The notes: generated by a model not told the origin, from the letters alone. A DNA stretch of 64,000 bases from Nonomuraea glycinis (GCF_014646515.1 NZ_BMNK01000006.1:186001-250000); one strand, 5' to 3'; shown: positions 9,033 through 21,326, counted from the stretch's first letter. A program made the numbers and translations.

Positions 9033-9611
9033 ATGGTGGTCGACGAGGTCGATCGGCATCTCTGGCGGGTCGTCGACGCCGCCTACGATCGGCTGACGTG
9101 CGCGGAGTGCGGGGGCGCGCTGAGCCGGGGGCCCGCCGGCTGTGCCGCTTGTGACCGGGCCCATAGGTACCGGTACGCCGCCATCGAGGTCGACCGTCCC
9201 GGCGTGCCGCCCGGCAACGAGCATGCGCTGCGGGTCAACGTGTCAGTGGTACGCAGGCCGTACGGGATCTCGGCGAAGGAGGTGCTGGGCCGCAGGCTCT
9301 CGCTCCCGATCCTGCTCGACGGGCATCTCCCCGGCACCGCACAGGCGCAGGCGGCCCGCGCGGTCCTCGACAAGGGAGGTTCGGCGGCGGAGTACGCCGA
9401 ATCGTTCACCGCGAGTGGCGGGGTGGCCTCGGCGCCTGACCGGGAAACCGATGCGCGTCCGGGACCGTCGGCGGTCCAGCGCCCCAGCGGAGGAGGGAAT
9501 CCGTCAGGGGAGGCCGTCCTCGGGGTCGCCTCCTGGGCCGGCCCGGCGTCAGGAGGCGTCGGGCGGAGGGCTCAGGAGGGGTCTCGGCGGTCCTGCATGG
9601 TGCGGCGGTAG
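9033..9611 (+). CDS. Uncharacterised zinc-ribbon protein, possibly with altered C-terminus
   Basis: 192 residues. The first 130 look like a real protein: DRHLWRVVDAAYDRLTCAEC, then CAAC 14 residues later (a CxxC-CxxC zinc ribbon), then EVDRPGVPPGNEHALRVNVS and a helical stretch. From about residue 135 the composition turns into Gly/Pro/Arg-rich low complexity and the last 40 bases overlap the opposite gene, so the natural end may have been lost by a frameshift. I do not know its function. Confidence 0.6.
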   Translation: MVVDEVDRHLWRVVDAAYDRLTCAECGGALSRGPAGCAACDRAHRYRYAAIEVDRPGVPPGNEHALRVNVSVVRRPYGISAKEVLGRRLSLPILLDGHLPGTAQAQAARAVLDKGGSAAEYAESFTASGGVASAPDRETDARPGPSAVQRPSGGGNPSGEAVLGVASWAGPASGGVGRRAQEGSRRSCMVRR

Positions 9612-10177
9612 AGGTCGTCGATCTCGTCCAGGGGGTCGGGGGCGCGGCGGCGGGCCTCGATCTCCAGGTCGGTGCGGGAGTGCAGGTCGTTGATGCCGGT
9701 GGCGGTGTGCTGGACCTGGTCGCTGAGGAGGTCGGCGCGGATGCGGGCGCACATGGCCGTCAGCTTGGCCTGGTGCTGGCGCAGCCGGTCGAGGGTGGTG
9801 TGGTCGACGTAAGGGGAAACGCGGCGCTGCTGGGCGTACATGCCGAGCTGGCTGTCGTGGACGTCGGCCTGGGCGGTCAGGTCCGCCAGCAGGACCGGCA
9901 GGTCGCCGAGGCCCCAGCCCTGCTGCTGGGCCTGCTCCACGGCCTGGCGGGTGAGGGAGACCTCGCGCCGCAGGTCGAGGCGGAGGCGCTCCACCTCGGC
10001 GGCGTCGCCGGTGCCCATCGCGTTGACGTGCGTGGTGAGTCTGGTCGTGGCCTGCCTCGCCTTGACCGCGGCCTTCCTGCCTACTTTGACCAGGAAGTAG
10101 ATGCCGACTCCGGCCACCAGTAGGAGGAATGCCAGGATCACCAGCACGATGAGGATGATTTCGCTGATCGTGGCCAC
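9572..10177 (-). CDS. Uncharacterised single-pass membrane protein with coiled coil
   Basis: About 200 residues: one N-terminal transmembrane helix (IILIVLVILAFLLLVAGVGI), a basic stop-transfer RKAAVKAR, then a long helical, charged, coiled-coil-like cytoplasmic part ending in a Asp/Arg-rich tail. The start is uncertain. GTG at 10177 directly abuts the only strong ribosome site, AGGAGG, leaving no spacer, while an ATC codon 8 bases after AGGAGG is ideally placed. No ATG is available near. It runs convergently into the zinc-ribbon gene. Confidence 0.7.
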   Translation of the reverse strand: MATISEIILIVLVILAFLLLVAGVGIYFLVKVGRKAAVKARQATTRLTTHVNAMGTGDAAEVERLRLDLRREVSLTRQAVEQAQQQGWGLGDLPVLLADLTAQADVHDSQLGMYAQQRRVSPYVDHTTLDRLRQHQAKLTAMCARIRADLLSDQVQHTATGINDLHSRTDLEIEARRRAPDPLDEIDDLYRRTMQDRRDPS

Positions 10178-10437
10178 CTCCTGTTGAGTTCTCGCCTTGA
10201 GGATATCTCCCTTGGGCCGCACTCGTCGGATGCAACGAGCGGGCGCGACGTGGGGTTCCTGGGCGGGTGGCCTTCGATCCGGGGCCCGGCAGCGGGACGT
10301 GCTGCCGGGCCCGGGTACGTCCGGGCGCCGGGCGGGGACCACGATGGCCCGGACGGCTCGTGCAGGCGATCGTCCGCCTCGACCTCACGGTACGGACGTC
10401 AGGGGTGCCGGTGAATCACCCTGGAGGCGGATGCGGG

Positions 10438-11034
10438 TCAGCCCGCCGGGCGACTCTGTTTTCTCGCCCGGAAGCGGCGTACTCTCCTGATCGCCCACCA
10501 GGCCGCCAGCGCGAGCAGCGCCAACACCACGATGACCAGCAGCGGCATGAACACCGCGATCAGGCTCATGCCCAGCGCGCCGGCGTCCTCGGCGGTGCTC
10601 GCGACCGGTGCGCCCACCCCCGCGGTGCCCGCGTTGATCACCGGCCGGGTCGCCGACTTCAGCGCGTGTACGGCCAGCGCCACCACGATGCCCAGCAGCC
10701 AGCTCGCCCAGGGGTTCGCCGTCATCCAGGTGGAGCCGTCGAGCTCGGCGGCGGCGTTGGTGGCGCTGAAGACCACGCCGCCCGAGGCCGGGCGCACCAC
10801 CGTCTGGATCGCGTCGTTGACGCTGTCGACGACCGGCACCTTGTCCAGCACCATCTCCGCCACCAGCAGCACCGCGATGACAGCCAGCACGCCCCAGTTG
10901 GACAGCCAGTCGTAGCCGTCCGGCAGTTTCACCGCGTCGGTGAGGTTCGCCAGCACGCCGACGACCAGCAGTGGGATGTAGGCGTTCAGGCCGGCGGCGG
11001 TGGACAGGCCCAGCCCTGTGAGTGCGGCGAACAT
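10438..11034 (-). CDS. DUF4126-type membrane protein
   Basis: 198 residues with about five membrane segments. The start MFAALTGLGLSTAAGLNAYI and the DKVPVVDSVNDAIQTVVRP region are characteristic of the DUF4126 family, whose function is unknown. The tail is basic (RRVRRFRARKQSR). It starts 4 bases after the stop of the phosphotransferase gene on the same strand, so the two are probably co-transcribed. Confidence 0.85.
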   Translation of the reverse strand: MFAALTGLGLSTAAGLNAYIPLLVVGVLANLTDAVKLPDGYDWLSNWGVLAVIAVLLVAEMVLDKVPVVDSVNDAIQTVVRPASGGVVFSATNAAAELDGSTWMTANPWASWLLGIVVALAVHALKSATRPVINAGTAGVGAPVASTAEDAGALGMSLIAVFMPLLVIVVLALLALAAWWAIRRVRRFRARKQSRPAG

Positions 11035-11038
11035 GGCT

Positions 11039-11944
11039 CTAGTCTGCCCGCGCCGCCTCGTCCATGAGGCGCGCGAGGTCCGGTCCGTCGAACTCGGCCA
11101 CCGCCCGCTCGTACTTCTCCATGCCCCAGCCCCAGAAGTCGAAGTCGATGGTGTCGTTGGCGCCGTCCTGGATGGAGGCCCACAGGGTCCAGCCGTACTT
11201 CGACATCAGGCCGAGCAGCCGCGCTCGGGCGATCTTGTTGCGCAGGCGGCGGCCGTAGTAGGCGGTGACGAGCTCGTCGAGGTGGTCGAGCGGCAGGTCC
11301 GACTCGCTCCAGGCGTTGCCCAGCTCGAAGCAGGGGTCGTTGTTGCCCGCGTACTCGTAGTCGATCAGCCAGAGCCGGTCGCCGTCGTCGATGATGTTGC
11401 CCGGCAGCAGGTCGTTGTTACACGGAACGGTGCCTTCTGCCTGTATTTCCAGACATTTCGCTAGTTGCGCCACCTGCGGCATGAAGTCCAGATACCGGGC
11501 GGGCAGCCGGAACCCCCGCTCCCGCACGATCGCCAGGTAACGCCGCTGAATGTCGAACATGTCGAAGTCACGGACACACCGCGGCCCCGCGTGCAACTGC
11601 CGGCAGGCCCGCGCCACCCGAGGCAGGTTGGCCGGCTCCCGCAGATCGGCCTCGGTGAACGTGCGCCCAGGAATGAACCCCACCACGAGCACGCCCTCGG
11701 CCGGCAGATAGGCGTGCACCGGCGCTCCCACCCCCACCCGCGCGGCGGCGATCGAGGCGGCGTGCTCGGCGTCCCTGTCGATGGCGAGCAGCGAGCCGTC
11801 GCTCGCCCACACCCGCACCACGTAGGCCCCGCCGGGTGTGGTGACCTTGTAGTTGCGATTGGTCATCCCGCCGGGCAGTTCCTCCACGGAGCGGGGCACA
11901 CCGGACAGCAGGGGAATGCGGTCGAGGACCTCGGGCATGGCCAT
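11039..11944 (-). CDS. Choline/ethanolamine-kinase-like phosphotransferase
   Basis: A 301-residue protein of the APH/choline kinase fold: glycine loop LPGGMTNRNYKV, ATP lysine region YVVRVWAS, catalytic loop CNNDLLPGN, and metal aspartate in WLIDYEYAGNNDPCFELGN. The catalytic loop has Asn where many kinases have His before the Asp; I believe this is usual for this branch. ATG 11944 is chosen; a second ATG is two codons on. It is divergent from the FAD/GcvT dehydrogenase at 12014 over a 69-base gap, fitting a quaternary-amine or amino-alcohol pathway. Confidence 0.88.
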   Translation of the reverse strand: MAMPEVLDRIPLLSGVPRSVEELPGGMTNRNYKVTTPGGAYVVRVWASDGSLLAIDRDAEHAASIAAARVGVGAPVHAYLPAEGVLVVGFIPGRTFTEADLREPANLPRVARACRQLHAGPRCVRDFDMFDIQRRYLAIVRERGFRLPARYLDFMPQVAQLAKCLEIQAEGTVPCNNDLLPGNIIDDGDRLWLIDYEYAGNNDPCFELGNAWSESDLPLDHLDELVTAYYGRRLRNKIARARLLGLMSKYGWTLWASIQDGANDTIDFDFWGWGMEKYERAVAEFDGPDLARLMDEAARAD

Positions 11945-12013
11945 GGTCGATGCTAAGCGCCACCCCGCCGAACGGTCTAGACCTTTGATCATGCGGCGAT
12001 TAGCCTCGCCAGC

Positions 12014-14395
12014 ATGAGCGACTCGGCCCGCATCGTGATCATCGGAGGTGGCGTGGGCGGCGCCTCCGTCGCCTACCACCTGACCCGGCTCGGCGAGCGG
12101 GACGTGGTCCTGCTGGAGCGTGACGAGCTCACCAGCGGCTCGACCTTCCACTCCGCGGGGCTGGTCGGTCAGCTCCGCGCCGACCCCACGCTGACCAGGA
12201 TGAACCAATACTCCGTCGAGCTCTACCGGACGCTGGACGCGGGCTGGACCGAGTGCGGCGGCATCAAGCTCGCCTCCACCCCCGAGCGGATGGCCGAGAT
12301 CCGCCGCCAGATCGGCTGGGCGCGCACGTTCGGCCTGCCGCTGGAGGAGATCTCCGTCGCCGAGGCCGTCGAGCTGTTCCCGCTGATGAACCCCGAGGGC
12401 GTCGTCGGCGCCGCCTACCTGCCCACCGACGGCCAGATCGACCCCTCCCGGCTGTGCTACGAGCTGGCCGCCAAGGCCAGGCAGGGCGGCGCCCGGATCC
12501 GCACCCGTACCCGCGTGCTCGGCCTCGACGTGACCGGCGGCAGAGTGACGAGGGTCCGCACCGACCAGGGCGACATCGACTGCGAGATCGTGGTCAACTG
12601 CGGCGGCATGTTCGCCGCCGAGCTCGGCCGGATGGCCGGCGTGCGGATCCCGATCGTGCCGATGTCGCACCAGTACGTGGTCACCGAGGGCTTCCACGAG
12701 CACACCGGGCTGCCGACGCTGCGCGACCCCGACCTGCTCGTCTACTACCGGCAAGAGGTGAGCGGGCTGGTCATGGGCGGCTACGAACGCACCTGCGCGC
12801 CGTGGACGGCCGATCGGACCAGCTATGACGCGATCCCCGCCGACTTCAACGGCCGCCTCCTCGCCGAGGACTGGCCGCGCCTGGAGGAGATCTCCGACAA
12901 CTCCCGGATCCGGGTGCCCGCCATGGGCGACGTCGGCATCCGCAAGCTGATCAACGGGCCGGAGGCGTTCACCCCGGACAACGAGTTCTGCCTGGGCGAG
13001 ACCGAGGTCGGCGGCTTCTACGTGGCGGCCGGGTTCTGCGCGCACGGCATCGCCGGGGCAGGCGGCATCGGCAAGGTCATGGCCGAGTGGATCGTCGAGG
13101 GCGAGCCCAGCATGGACGTCTGGCACATGGACATCCGCCGCTTCGGCCGCCAGTACCGCTCGCCGTCCTACACGCTGGCCCGCGCCGTGGAGAACTACGA
13201 GACCTACTACGACATCCGCTACCCGGGCGACGAGCGCTCGGCGGGCCGCCCGCTCCGGGTCTCCCCGGTCTACGGCTGGCACGCCGCGCACGGCGCGGTC
13301 TTCGGCGAGAAGGCGGGCTGGGAACGGGTCAACCACTACGAGCGCAACGCCGAGGGCGCGGACGGGCAGCGGCCGAGAGGCTGGGCCGGGCGCAACTTCT
13401 CACCCGCGATCGCCGCCGAGCACCGGGCCACCCGCTCGGCGGCGGGCCTGTTCGACGAGAGCTCGTTCGCCAAGATCGAGGTCACCGGCCCGGACGCGGC
13501 GTCGCTGCTGGAATGGGTCTGCGACAACCGGGTGGCCCGCGAGGTCGGCGCGGTCACCTACACCCAGGCGCTCAACCGCCGGGGCGGCATCGAGTGCGAC
13601 TTCACCGTCACCAGGCGGGCCGAGCGGGAGTTCCTCATCGTCACCGGCACCGCCTTCGGCTCGCACGACCTGGGCTGGCTGCGCAAGCAGGCCCGGCTGC
13701 GCGGCGCCGACGTGCGCGTCGCGGACGTGACCGGCCAGTACGCCTGCTTCGGCCTGTGGGGGCCACGCGCCCGCGACATCCTGTCCACCCTCACCCCCGA
13801 CCCGCTGGAGTTCCCGTTCCTGACCTCACGGGAGCTCACCGTCGGCGACGTGCCGGTGCTGGCGCTGCGCGTGACGTTCGTGGGCGAGCTCGGCTGGGAG
13901 CTCTACTGCTCCAGCGAGTACGGCCTGGCGCTCTGGCAGGCGCTGTGGCGGGCGGGCGAGCCGCAGGGGATGCTGGCCGGGGGCTACAAGGCCATCGACA
14001 GCCTGCGCCTGGAGAAGGGCTACCGCGTCTGGGGCGCCGACCTCGGCCCGGAGACGACCCCGTACGAAGCCGGGCTGGGCTTCTGCGTCAAGCGGGACAA
14101 GGACTTCCTCGGCAAGGACGCGCTGGACCCGCACCCGGCGCGCAGGCTGCGCTGCCTCACGCTCGGCGACCCTGCGGCCGTCGCCCTCGGCAACGAGCCG
14201 GTACGGATCGACGGGCAGGTGGTGGCCCGCGTGACCTCCGGCGGCTACGGCCACACGGTGGCGTCGTCCATCGCCTACGCCTACCTGGAGGCCGAGCCCG
14301 GCACCAAGGTGGAGGTCGAGGTGGAAGGCGCCTGGGTGGCCGGGAGCGTGGTCAGTGATCCGCTGTACGACCCGGCGGGGGAGCGGCTGCGCTGA
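12014..14395 (+). CDS. FAD-dependent dehydrogenase fused to a GcvT aminomethyltransferase (sarcosine/dimethylglycine dehydrogenase type)
   Basis: 793 residues in two halves. The N-terminal DAO-type oxidoreductase has VIIGGGVGGASVAYHLTRLG and the FAD-contacting STFHSAGLVGQLR. The C-terminal half is a folate-binding GcvT domain (TGPDAASLLEWVCDNRV near residue 495; GWELYCSSEYG near 630). Related enzymes oxidise N-methyl groups of dimethylglycine or sarcosine and pass the one-carbon unit to tetrahydrofolate. The exact substrate is not visible. It is divergent from the choline-kinase-like gene; the last 44 bases overlap the convergent GntR gene. Confidence 0.92.
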   Translation: MSDSARIVIIGGGVGGASVAYHLTRLGERDVVLLERDELTSGSTFHSAGLVGQLRADPTLTRMNQYSVELYRTLDAGWTECGGIKLASTPERMAEIRRQIGWARTFGLPLEEISVAEAVELFPLMNPEGVVGAAYLPTDGQIDPSRLCYELAAKARQGGARIRTRTRVLGLDVTGGRVTRVRTDQGDIDCEIVVNCGGMFAAELGRMAGVRIPIVPMSHQYVVTEGFHEHTGLPTLRDPDLLVYYRQEVSGLVMGGYERTCAPWTADRTSYDAIPADFNGRLLAEDWPRLEEISDNSRIRVPAMGDVGIRKLINGPEAFTPDNEFCLGETEVGGFYVAAGFCAHGIAGAGGIGKVMAEWIVEGEPSMDVWHMDIRRFGRQYRSPSYTLARAVENYETYYDIRYPGDERSAGRPLRVSPVYGWHAAHGAVFGEKAGWERVNHYERNAEGADGQRPRGWAGRNFSPAIAAEHRATRSAAGLFDESSFAKIEVTGPDAASLLEWVCDNRVAREVGAVTYTQALNRRGGIECDFTVTRRAEREFLIVTGTAFGSHDLGWLRKQARLRGADVRVADVTGQYACFGLWGPRARDILSTLTPDPLEFPFLTSRELTVGDVPVLALRVTFVGELGWELYCSSEYGLALWQALWRAGEPQGMLAGGYKAIDSLRLEKGYRVWGADLGPETTPYEAGLGFCVKRDKDFLGKDALDPHPARRLRCLTLGDPAAVALGNEPVRIDGQVVARVTSGGYGHTVASSIAYAYLEAEPGTKVEVEVEGAWVAGSVVSDPLYDPAGERLR

Positions 14396-15140
14396 CACCG
14401 CTGCGCACCGAGACGCGCACCCGGTCGGGGCGGAACAGGTCGCGCGCGTACTCCACCGGGACGCCGTCCTCGGCGTAGGCGGTCCGCTCGATCAGCATGA
14501 GCGGCGTGCCCGGCTCGATGCCGAGCTCGGCCGCCTCGGCGGGCGCGGCGATGACCGGGTCCAGGTGCTCCAGCGCGGTGCGTGGCGCCAGGTCGTAGCG
14601 CCCGGCGAGCAGCGCATACAGCGACCCGCCGAGATCCTGCGCCAGGAAGCCCGGCAGGGCGGGGAAGAAGGACCGTTCGAGCGCCACCGGCGTCTGCCCG
14701 GCCGAGCGCACCCGCGCCACCTCGTGCACGGGCTCGCCGGCCGGGACCTCCAGCGCGGCGGCCACGGCGGGGGAGGCGGGCACGGTGGCGGCCACCAGGA
14801 TCCGCGCCTCGGCCCGCAGGTGCGCGCGCCGCATCTGCTCGGTGAACCCGGCCAGCCCCGTCAGGTCGCACTCGATGCGCGGCTCGGTCACGAACGCGCC
14901 GCCGCGCCGGCCGGGCACCCGCACCAGCACGCCGTCACGCTCCAGCGTGGCCAGCGCCTGCCGGAGGGTCATCCGGCTCACGCCGAGCCGCGCGGCCAGC
15001 GCGCGCTCGCCGGGCAGCCGGTCGCCGGGCTCCATCTCGCCGCCCGCGATCGACTCCAGCAGCCACCGCTCGATCTGCACGTGCGCCGGGATCCCGGTGC
15101 CGCGCAGCAGCTCCGGTAAGGCCCCGAGGCGGTCCGTCAC
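14352..15140 (-). CDS. GntR-family regulator, HutC subfamily (UTRA ligand domain)
   Basis: 262 residues. The winged helix is at residues 15-85: PGDRLPGERALAARLGVSRM followed by TLRQALATLERDGVLVRVPG. The UTRA ligand-binding domain follows, with EPVHEVARVR, LERSFFP and the closing YARDLFRPDRVRV. HutC-type members sense small metabolites such as amino acids or sugars. It overlaps the upstream nitronate monooxygenase gene by 4 bases, so it is the last gene of that operon. Its 3' end crosses that of the FAD/GcvT gene, which is a candidate target. Confidence 0.92.
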   Translation of the reverse strand: MTDRLGALPELLRGTGIPAHVQIERWLLESIAGGEMEPGDRLPGERALAARLGVSRMTLRQALATLERDGVLVRVPGRRGGAFVTEPRIECDLTGLAGFTEQMRRAHLRAEARILVAATVPASPAVAAALEVPAGEPVHEVARVRSAGQTPVALERSFFPALPGFLAQDLGGSLYALLAGRYDLAPRTALEHLDPVIAAPAEAAELGIEPGTPLMLIERTAYAEDGVPVEYARDLFRPDRVRVSVRSGVSAAAPPPGRTADH

Positions 15141-16261
15141 CGGGAGAGCCGGGCCAGCCGCTCCACCGCGTCACCGAACTCGCTCACCATCTCGTAGACC
15201 ACCTCGCGGGCCGGCCTGACCCGGTCGAGCTGGCCCACGACCTGCCCGACGAAGTAGTTGGCCAGTTCCACCGCGCCGGGCTCGCCCCGCTCGGCGGCCT
15301 GGCCGATGCGCTGCATGGCGGTCTCGGCCACCAGCATCTGCAGCGGCATGCCGAGCGGTCCCGGGCTCTCCTGGCCGGCGTCCCACTCCTCGGTCCAGGC
15401 GGACCTGAGCTGCCGGGCCGGTTTGCCGGTACGGGAGCGGGAGCGGACCGTGTCGAGCGAGGAGGCGGCCAGCAGCTTCCGCTTCACCGCGGGCGCCGTC
15501 TCGGCCTCCTCGGTGGTCAGCCAGACCGAGCCGCACCACACGCCCTGCGCCCCGAGCGCCATGGCCGCGGCCATCTGCCGCCCCGAGGCGATGCCGCCGG
15601 CCGCCAGCACCGGAACCGGCGCCACGGCGTCGACCACCTGCGGCACCAGCACCATCGTGGAGATCTCGCCGGTGTGGCCGCCCGCCTCGGTGCCCTGCGC
15701 GACGATCAGGTCGGCGCCCGCCGCCACCTGCCTGCGCGCGTGCTCCACGGTGCCGACCAGCGCCGCGACCGGCACCCCTGCCGCCCGCGCGCCGGCCACC
15801 ATCTCCGGCGGCGGCGGCCCCAGCGCGCTGGCGATCAACCCGATCGGGTGCTTGAGCGCCACCTCGACCAGCCCGGTCGCGCCCGCCGCGGTCACCCGCC
15901 TGCCGAGCTCGTCCGCCGAGGCGCGGGCCACCGGCGCCGGGCCGCTCACGCCGTACTTCGACAGCAGGTGGGTGACGAAGTCGCGGTGCCGTTCGGGGAT
16001 GGACTCGGCCAGCCGCGCGCCCCCGTCCAGCGCGGACGCGTCGACCTTGCCGGGCACGAGCACGTCCACGCCGTACGGCCGGCCGCCCACCTGCTCGTCG
16101 ATCCAAGTGAGCTCGGTGTCGAGCTGCTCGGGTGTGTACGCGATCGCGCCGAGCACGCCGAAACCGCCCGCGTTGGTGACCGCGGCCACCACGTCGCGGC
16201 AGTGGCTGAAGGCGAACAGGGGGAATTCGACGCCGAGGCGTTCGCAGATAGCGGTCCGCAT
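15137..16261 (-). CDS. Nitronate monooxygenase family flavoenzyme
   Basis: 374 residues with the TIM-barrel FMN fold of 2-nitropropane dioxygenase/NMO proteins: start MRTAICERLGVEFPLFAFSH, FMN-binding AGGFGVLGAI, DLIVAQGTEAGGHTGEIST with the family glycines, and PVLAAGGIASGRQMAAAMALGAQGV. The family oxidises nitronates; other members are enoyl reductase-like. The catalytic His region reads GGHTGE. It sits between an acyltransferase gene (9 bases upstream) and GntR (4-base overlap), a compact operon. Confidence 0.9.
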   Translation of the reverse strand: MRTAICERLGVEFPLFAFSHCRDVVAAVTNAGGFGVLGAIAYTPEQLDTELTWIDEQVGGRPYGVDVLVPGKVDASALDGGARLAESIPERHRDFVTHLLSKYGVSGPAPVARASADELGRRVTAAGATGLVEVALKHPIGLIASALGPPPPEMVAGARAAGVPVAALVGTVEHARRQVAAGADLIVAQGTEAGGHTGEISTMVLVPQVVDAVAPVPVLAAGGIASGRQMAAAMALGAQGVWCGSVWLTTEEAETAPAVKRKLLAASSLDTVRSRSRTGKPARQLRSAWTEEWDAGQESPGPLGMPLQMLVAETAMQRIGQAAERGEPGAVELANYFVGQVVGQLDRVRPAREVVYEMVSEFGDAVERLARLSR

Positions 16262-16270
16262 GATCTGACG

Positions 16271-19318
<3,048 letters not shown>

Positions 19319-19334
19319 CGGAAGGACCAGAGCC

Positions 19335-20240
19335 GTGGAGGCGGTGCTCTCCAGCTACCTCGCCCATCTGGCGGTGGAGCGGGGCCTTGCTGCCAACACG
19401 CTCGCGTCCTACCGTCGTGACCTGCGCCGCTATCTGGAGCATCTGCGGGCCCGCGGCCGCCTCCGCCTCGACGAGGTGGGGGAGGCCGACGTGCGGGCCT
19501 TCCTCGTCGCGCTGCGCGAGGGCGACGGCGAACATCCCGCCCTCGTGGCCGGCTCGGCCGCCCGCGCCGTCTCCGCCGTCCGCGGCCTGCACCGCTTCGC
19601 GCTGCGCGAGGGGGCCACCCAGCACGACCCCGCCCGCGCCGTACGACCGCCGCGCCAGCTCCGCAGGCTCCCCAAGGCCGTCGCCGTCGACGAGGTCGAG
19701 CGGCTCATCGCCGCCTCCGGCCCCGACGGCGCGCCCCTGACCCTCCGCAACCGCGCCCTGCTCGAAGTCCTGTACGGCACCGGCGCCCGCATCTCCGAAG
19801 CCATCGGCCTGGCGGTCGACGACCTGGAGCACGAGCAGGTGCTGCTGCGCGGCAAGGGCGGCCGGGCCAGGGTGGTCCCCCTCGGCCGCTACGCCCGCTC
19901 GGCACTCGACGCCTACCTGGTCAGAGCCAGGCCCGGCCTGCTCGCCCACGGCCGCGGCACCCCCGCGGTGTTCCTCAACGCCCGGGGCGGGCGGCTGACC
20001 AGGCAGGGAGCCTGGGAGGTGCTGCAGTCCGCCGCCGACCGAGCCGGACTCGCCGGGATATCTCCGCACGTTCTCCGCCATTCCTTCGCAACCCACCTCC
20101 TCGACGGCGGCGCCGACGTTAGGGTGGTCCAGGAGCTGCTCGGCCACGCCTCGGTGACGACCACCCAGGTCTACACCCTGGTCACCGTCGACAAGCTCCG
20201 CGAGGTCTACGCCGCGGCGCATCCCCGTGCCCTGAAGTGA
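19335..20240 (+). CDS. xerD: Site-specific tyrosine recombinase XerD
   Basis: 301 residues. The N-terminal SAM-like DNA-binding domain ([20 protein letters not shown]) is followed by the catalytic domain with Arg in YGTGARISE, Lys in [32 protein letters not shown], His in [11 protein letters not shown] and the nucleophile Tyr in TQVYT. It resolves chromosome dimers at dif with XerC. All five catalytic residues are present. GTG start with GGAAGG about 9 bases upstream. It is chromosomal housekeeping, not a phage integrase. Confidence 0.96.
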   Translation: MEAVLSSYLAHLAVERGLAANTLASYRRDLRRYLEHLRARGRLRLDEVGEADVRAFLVALREGDGEHPALVAGSAARAVSAVRGLHRFALREGATQHDPARAVRPPRQLRRLPKAVAVDEVERLIAASGPDGAPLTLRNRALLEVLYGTGARISEAIGLAVDDLEHEQVLLRGKGGRARVVPLGRYARSALDAYLVRARPGLLAHGRGTPAVFLNARGGRLTRQGAWEVLQSAADRAGLAGISPHVLRHSFATHLLDGGADVRVVQELLGHASVTTTQVYTLVTVDKLREVYAAAHPRALK

Positions 20241-20265
20241 TCTATAGTTTTCTGGGTCACGCGGC

Positions 20266-20306
20266 ACTCCGGCGTGCCCCCTTTGCGCGTGTGACTCCGG
20301 CGTGCC
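20266..20306. repeat. 13-base direct repeat in the xerD-parA gap
   Basis: ACTCCGGCGTGCC occurs at 20266-20278 and again at 20294-20306, separated by CCCTTTGCGCGTGTG. Part of the spacer resembles the first bases downstream of uvrB at 3299. It may be a member of a dispersed intergenic repeat. Confidence 0.6.
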
Positions 20307-20309
20307 GCC

Positions 20310-20339
20310 TTGCCGGGTTTGGTGGTGACGCCATAGTGT
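20310..20339 (+). promoter_or_regulatory. Probable promoter of the parA-scpA-scpB operon
   Basis: TTGCCG (20310-20315) and TAGTGT (20334-20339) with an 18-base spacer fit a housekeeping-sigma promoter, placing the start near 20346 and a 39-base leader with GGGAGG before the GTG at 20385. Confidence 0.45.
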
Positions 20340-20384
20340 CCGTCCGGACGGTCCGGTTCGGGATCGTCAGGGAGGTTCGAGCTG

Positions 20385-21326
20385 GTGACTGTGAAGACCA
20401 ACGGTTCGACCCCGGGGACCCCCGACAACCCCTGGGGTGACACCAAGACCAACGCGCCTTCCAGCGGCGTCAATCTGGGCCCCACGCGGCGGCCCCGGCC
20501 GGTGTTCCCCGAGCCGGTCGCGCCCGTGACGCACGGCCCGGCGCGCGTGGTCGCCATGGTCAACCAGAAGGGCGGGGTCGGCAAGACCACCACCACCATC
20601 AACCTCGGCGCCGCCCTCGTCGAATACGGCCTCAAGGTGCTGCTCGTCGACTTCGACCCGCAGGGCGCCCTGTCCGTCGGCCTCGGCATCAACCCGCTCC
20701 AGCTCGACCTCACGGTCTACAACCTGCTGATGGAGCGCAACGTCACCGCCGAGGACGTGCTGCTCGAAACCGGCGTCGAGGGCCTCGACCTGCTGCCCAG
20801 CAACATCGACCTGTCGGCCGCCGAAGTCCAGCTGGTCACCGAGGTCGCCCGCGAGCAGGTGCTCGGCCGCGTCATCAAGCCGCTGCTGCCGCACTACGAC
20901 GTGTGCCTCATCGACTGCCAGCCGTCGCTCGGCCTGCTCACCATCAACGCCCTCACCTGCGCGCAGGGCGTCATGGTGCCGCTGGAGTGCGAGTTCTTCG
21001 CGCTGCGCGGCGTCGCGCTGCTCATGGACACCATCACCAAGGTCCAGGAGCGCCTCAACGAGGACCTCGAGATCGAGGGCCTGCTCGCCACCATGTACGA
21101 CGCCCGCACCCTGCACGGCCGTGAGGTCCTCGCCCGCGTCGTCGAGGCGTTCGGCGACAAGGTCTTCCACACGGTGATCAACCGGACCGTCCGCTTCCCC
21201 GACGCCACCGTCGCCGGCGAGCCGATCACCACCTTCGACCCGTCGTCCCTGGGCGCCAACGCCTACCGCGAGCTCGCGCGCGAAGTGCTGTCGCGCTGGC
21301 CCGCGGCTGCCACAATGGCCAGGTGA
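20385..21326 (+). CDS. ParA/Soj-family ATPase
   Basis: 313 residues. A disordered N-terminus of about 55 residues precedes the deviant Walker A motif NQKGGVGKTTTTINLGAAL, the switch I region VDFDPQGALS and Walker B-like CLIDCQPSLG. The family segregates chromosomes, plasmids or cargo by forming dynamic dimers on DNA. No parB is adjacent; instead it precedes scpA with a 4-base overlap, the usual actinobacterial location for this orphan paralogue, which suggests work with condensin rather than with the parABS origin system. Confidence 0.93.
   Translation: MTVKTNGSTPGTPDNPWGDTKTNAPSSGVNLGPTRRPRPVFPEPVAPVTHGPARVVAMVNQKGGVGKTTTTINLGAALVEYGLKVLLVDFDPQGALSVGLGINPLQLDLTVYNLLMERNVTAEDVLLETGVEGLDLLPSNIDLSAAEVQLVTEVAREQVLGRVIKPLLPHYDVCLIDCQPSLGLLTINALTCAQGVMVPLECEFFALRGVALLMDTITKVQERLNEDLEIEGLLATMYDARTLHGREVLARVVEAFGDKVFHTVINRTVRFPDATVAGEPITTFDPSSLGANAYRELAREVLSRWPAAATMAR

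Noticed and set aside
11945-13336. Upstream extension of the phosphotransferase frame opposite the dehydrogenase
   Set aside because: The extra 460 codons are antisense to the FAD/GcvT gene and have no protein character; the kinase fold begins at 11944.
19335-20240. Integrase of an integrated element
   Set aside because: Sequence and position (pyrG-nudix-xerD-parA-scpAB) identify the housekeeping XerD.
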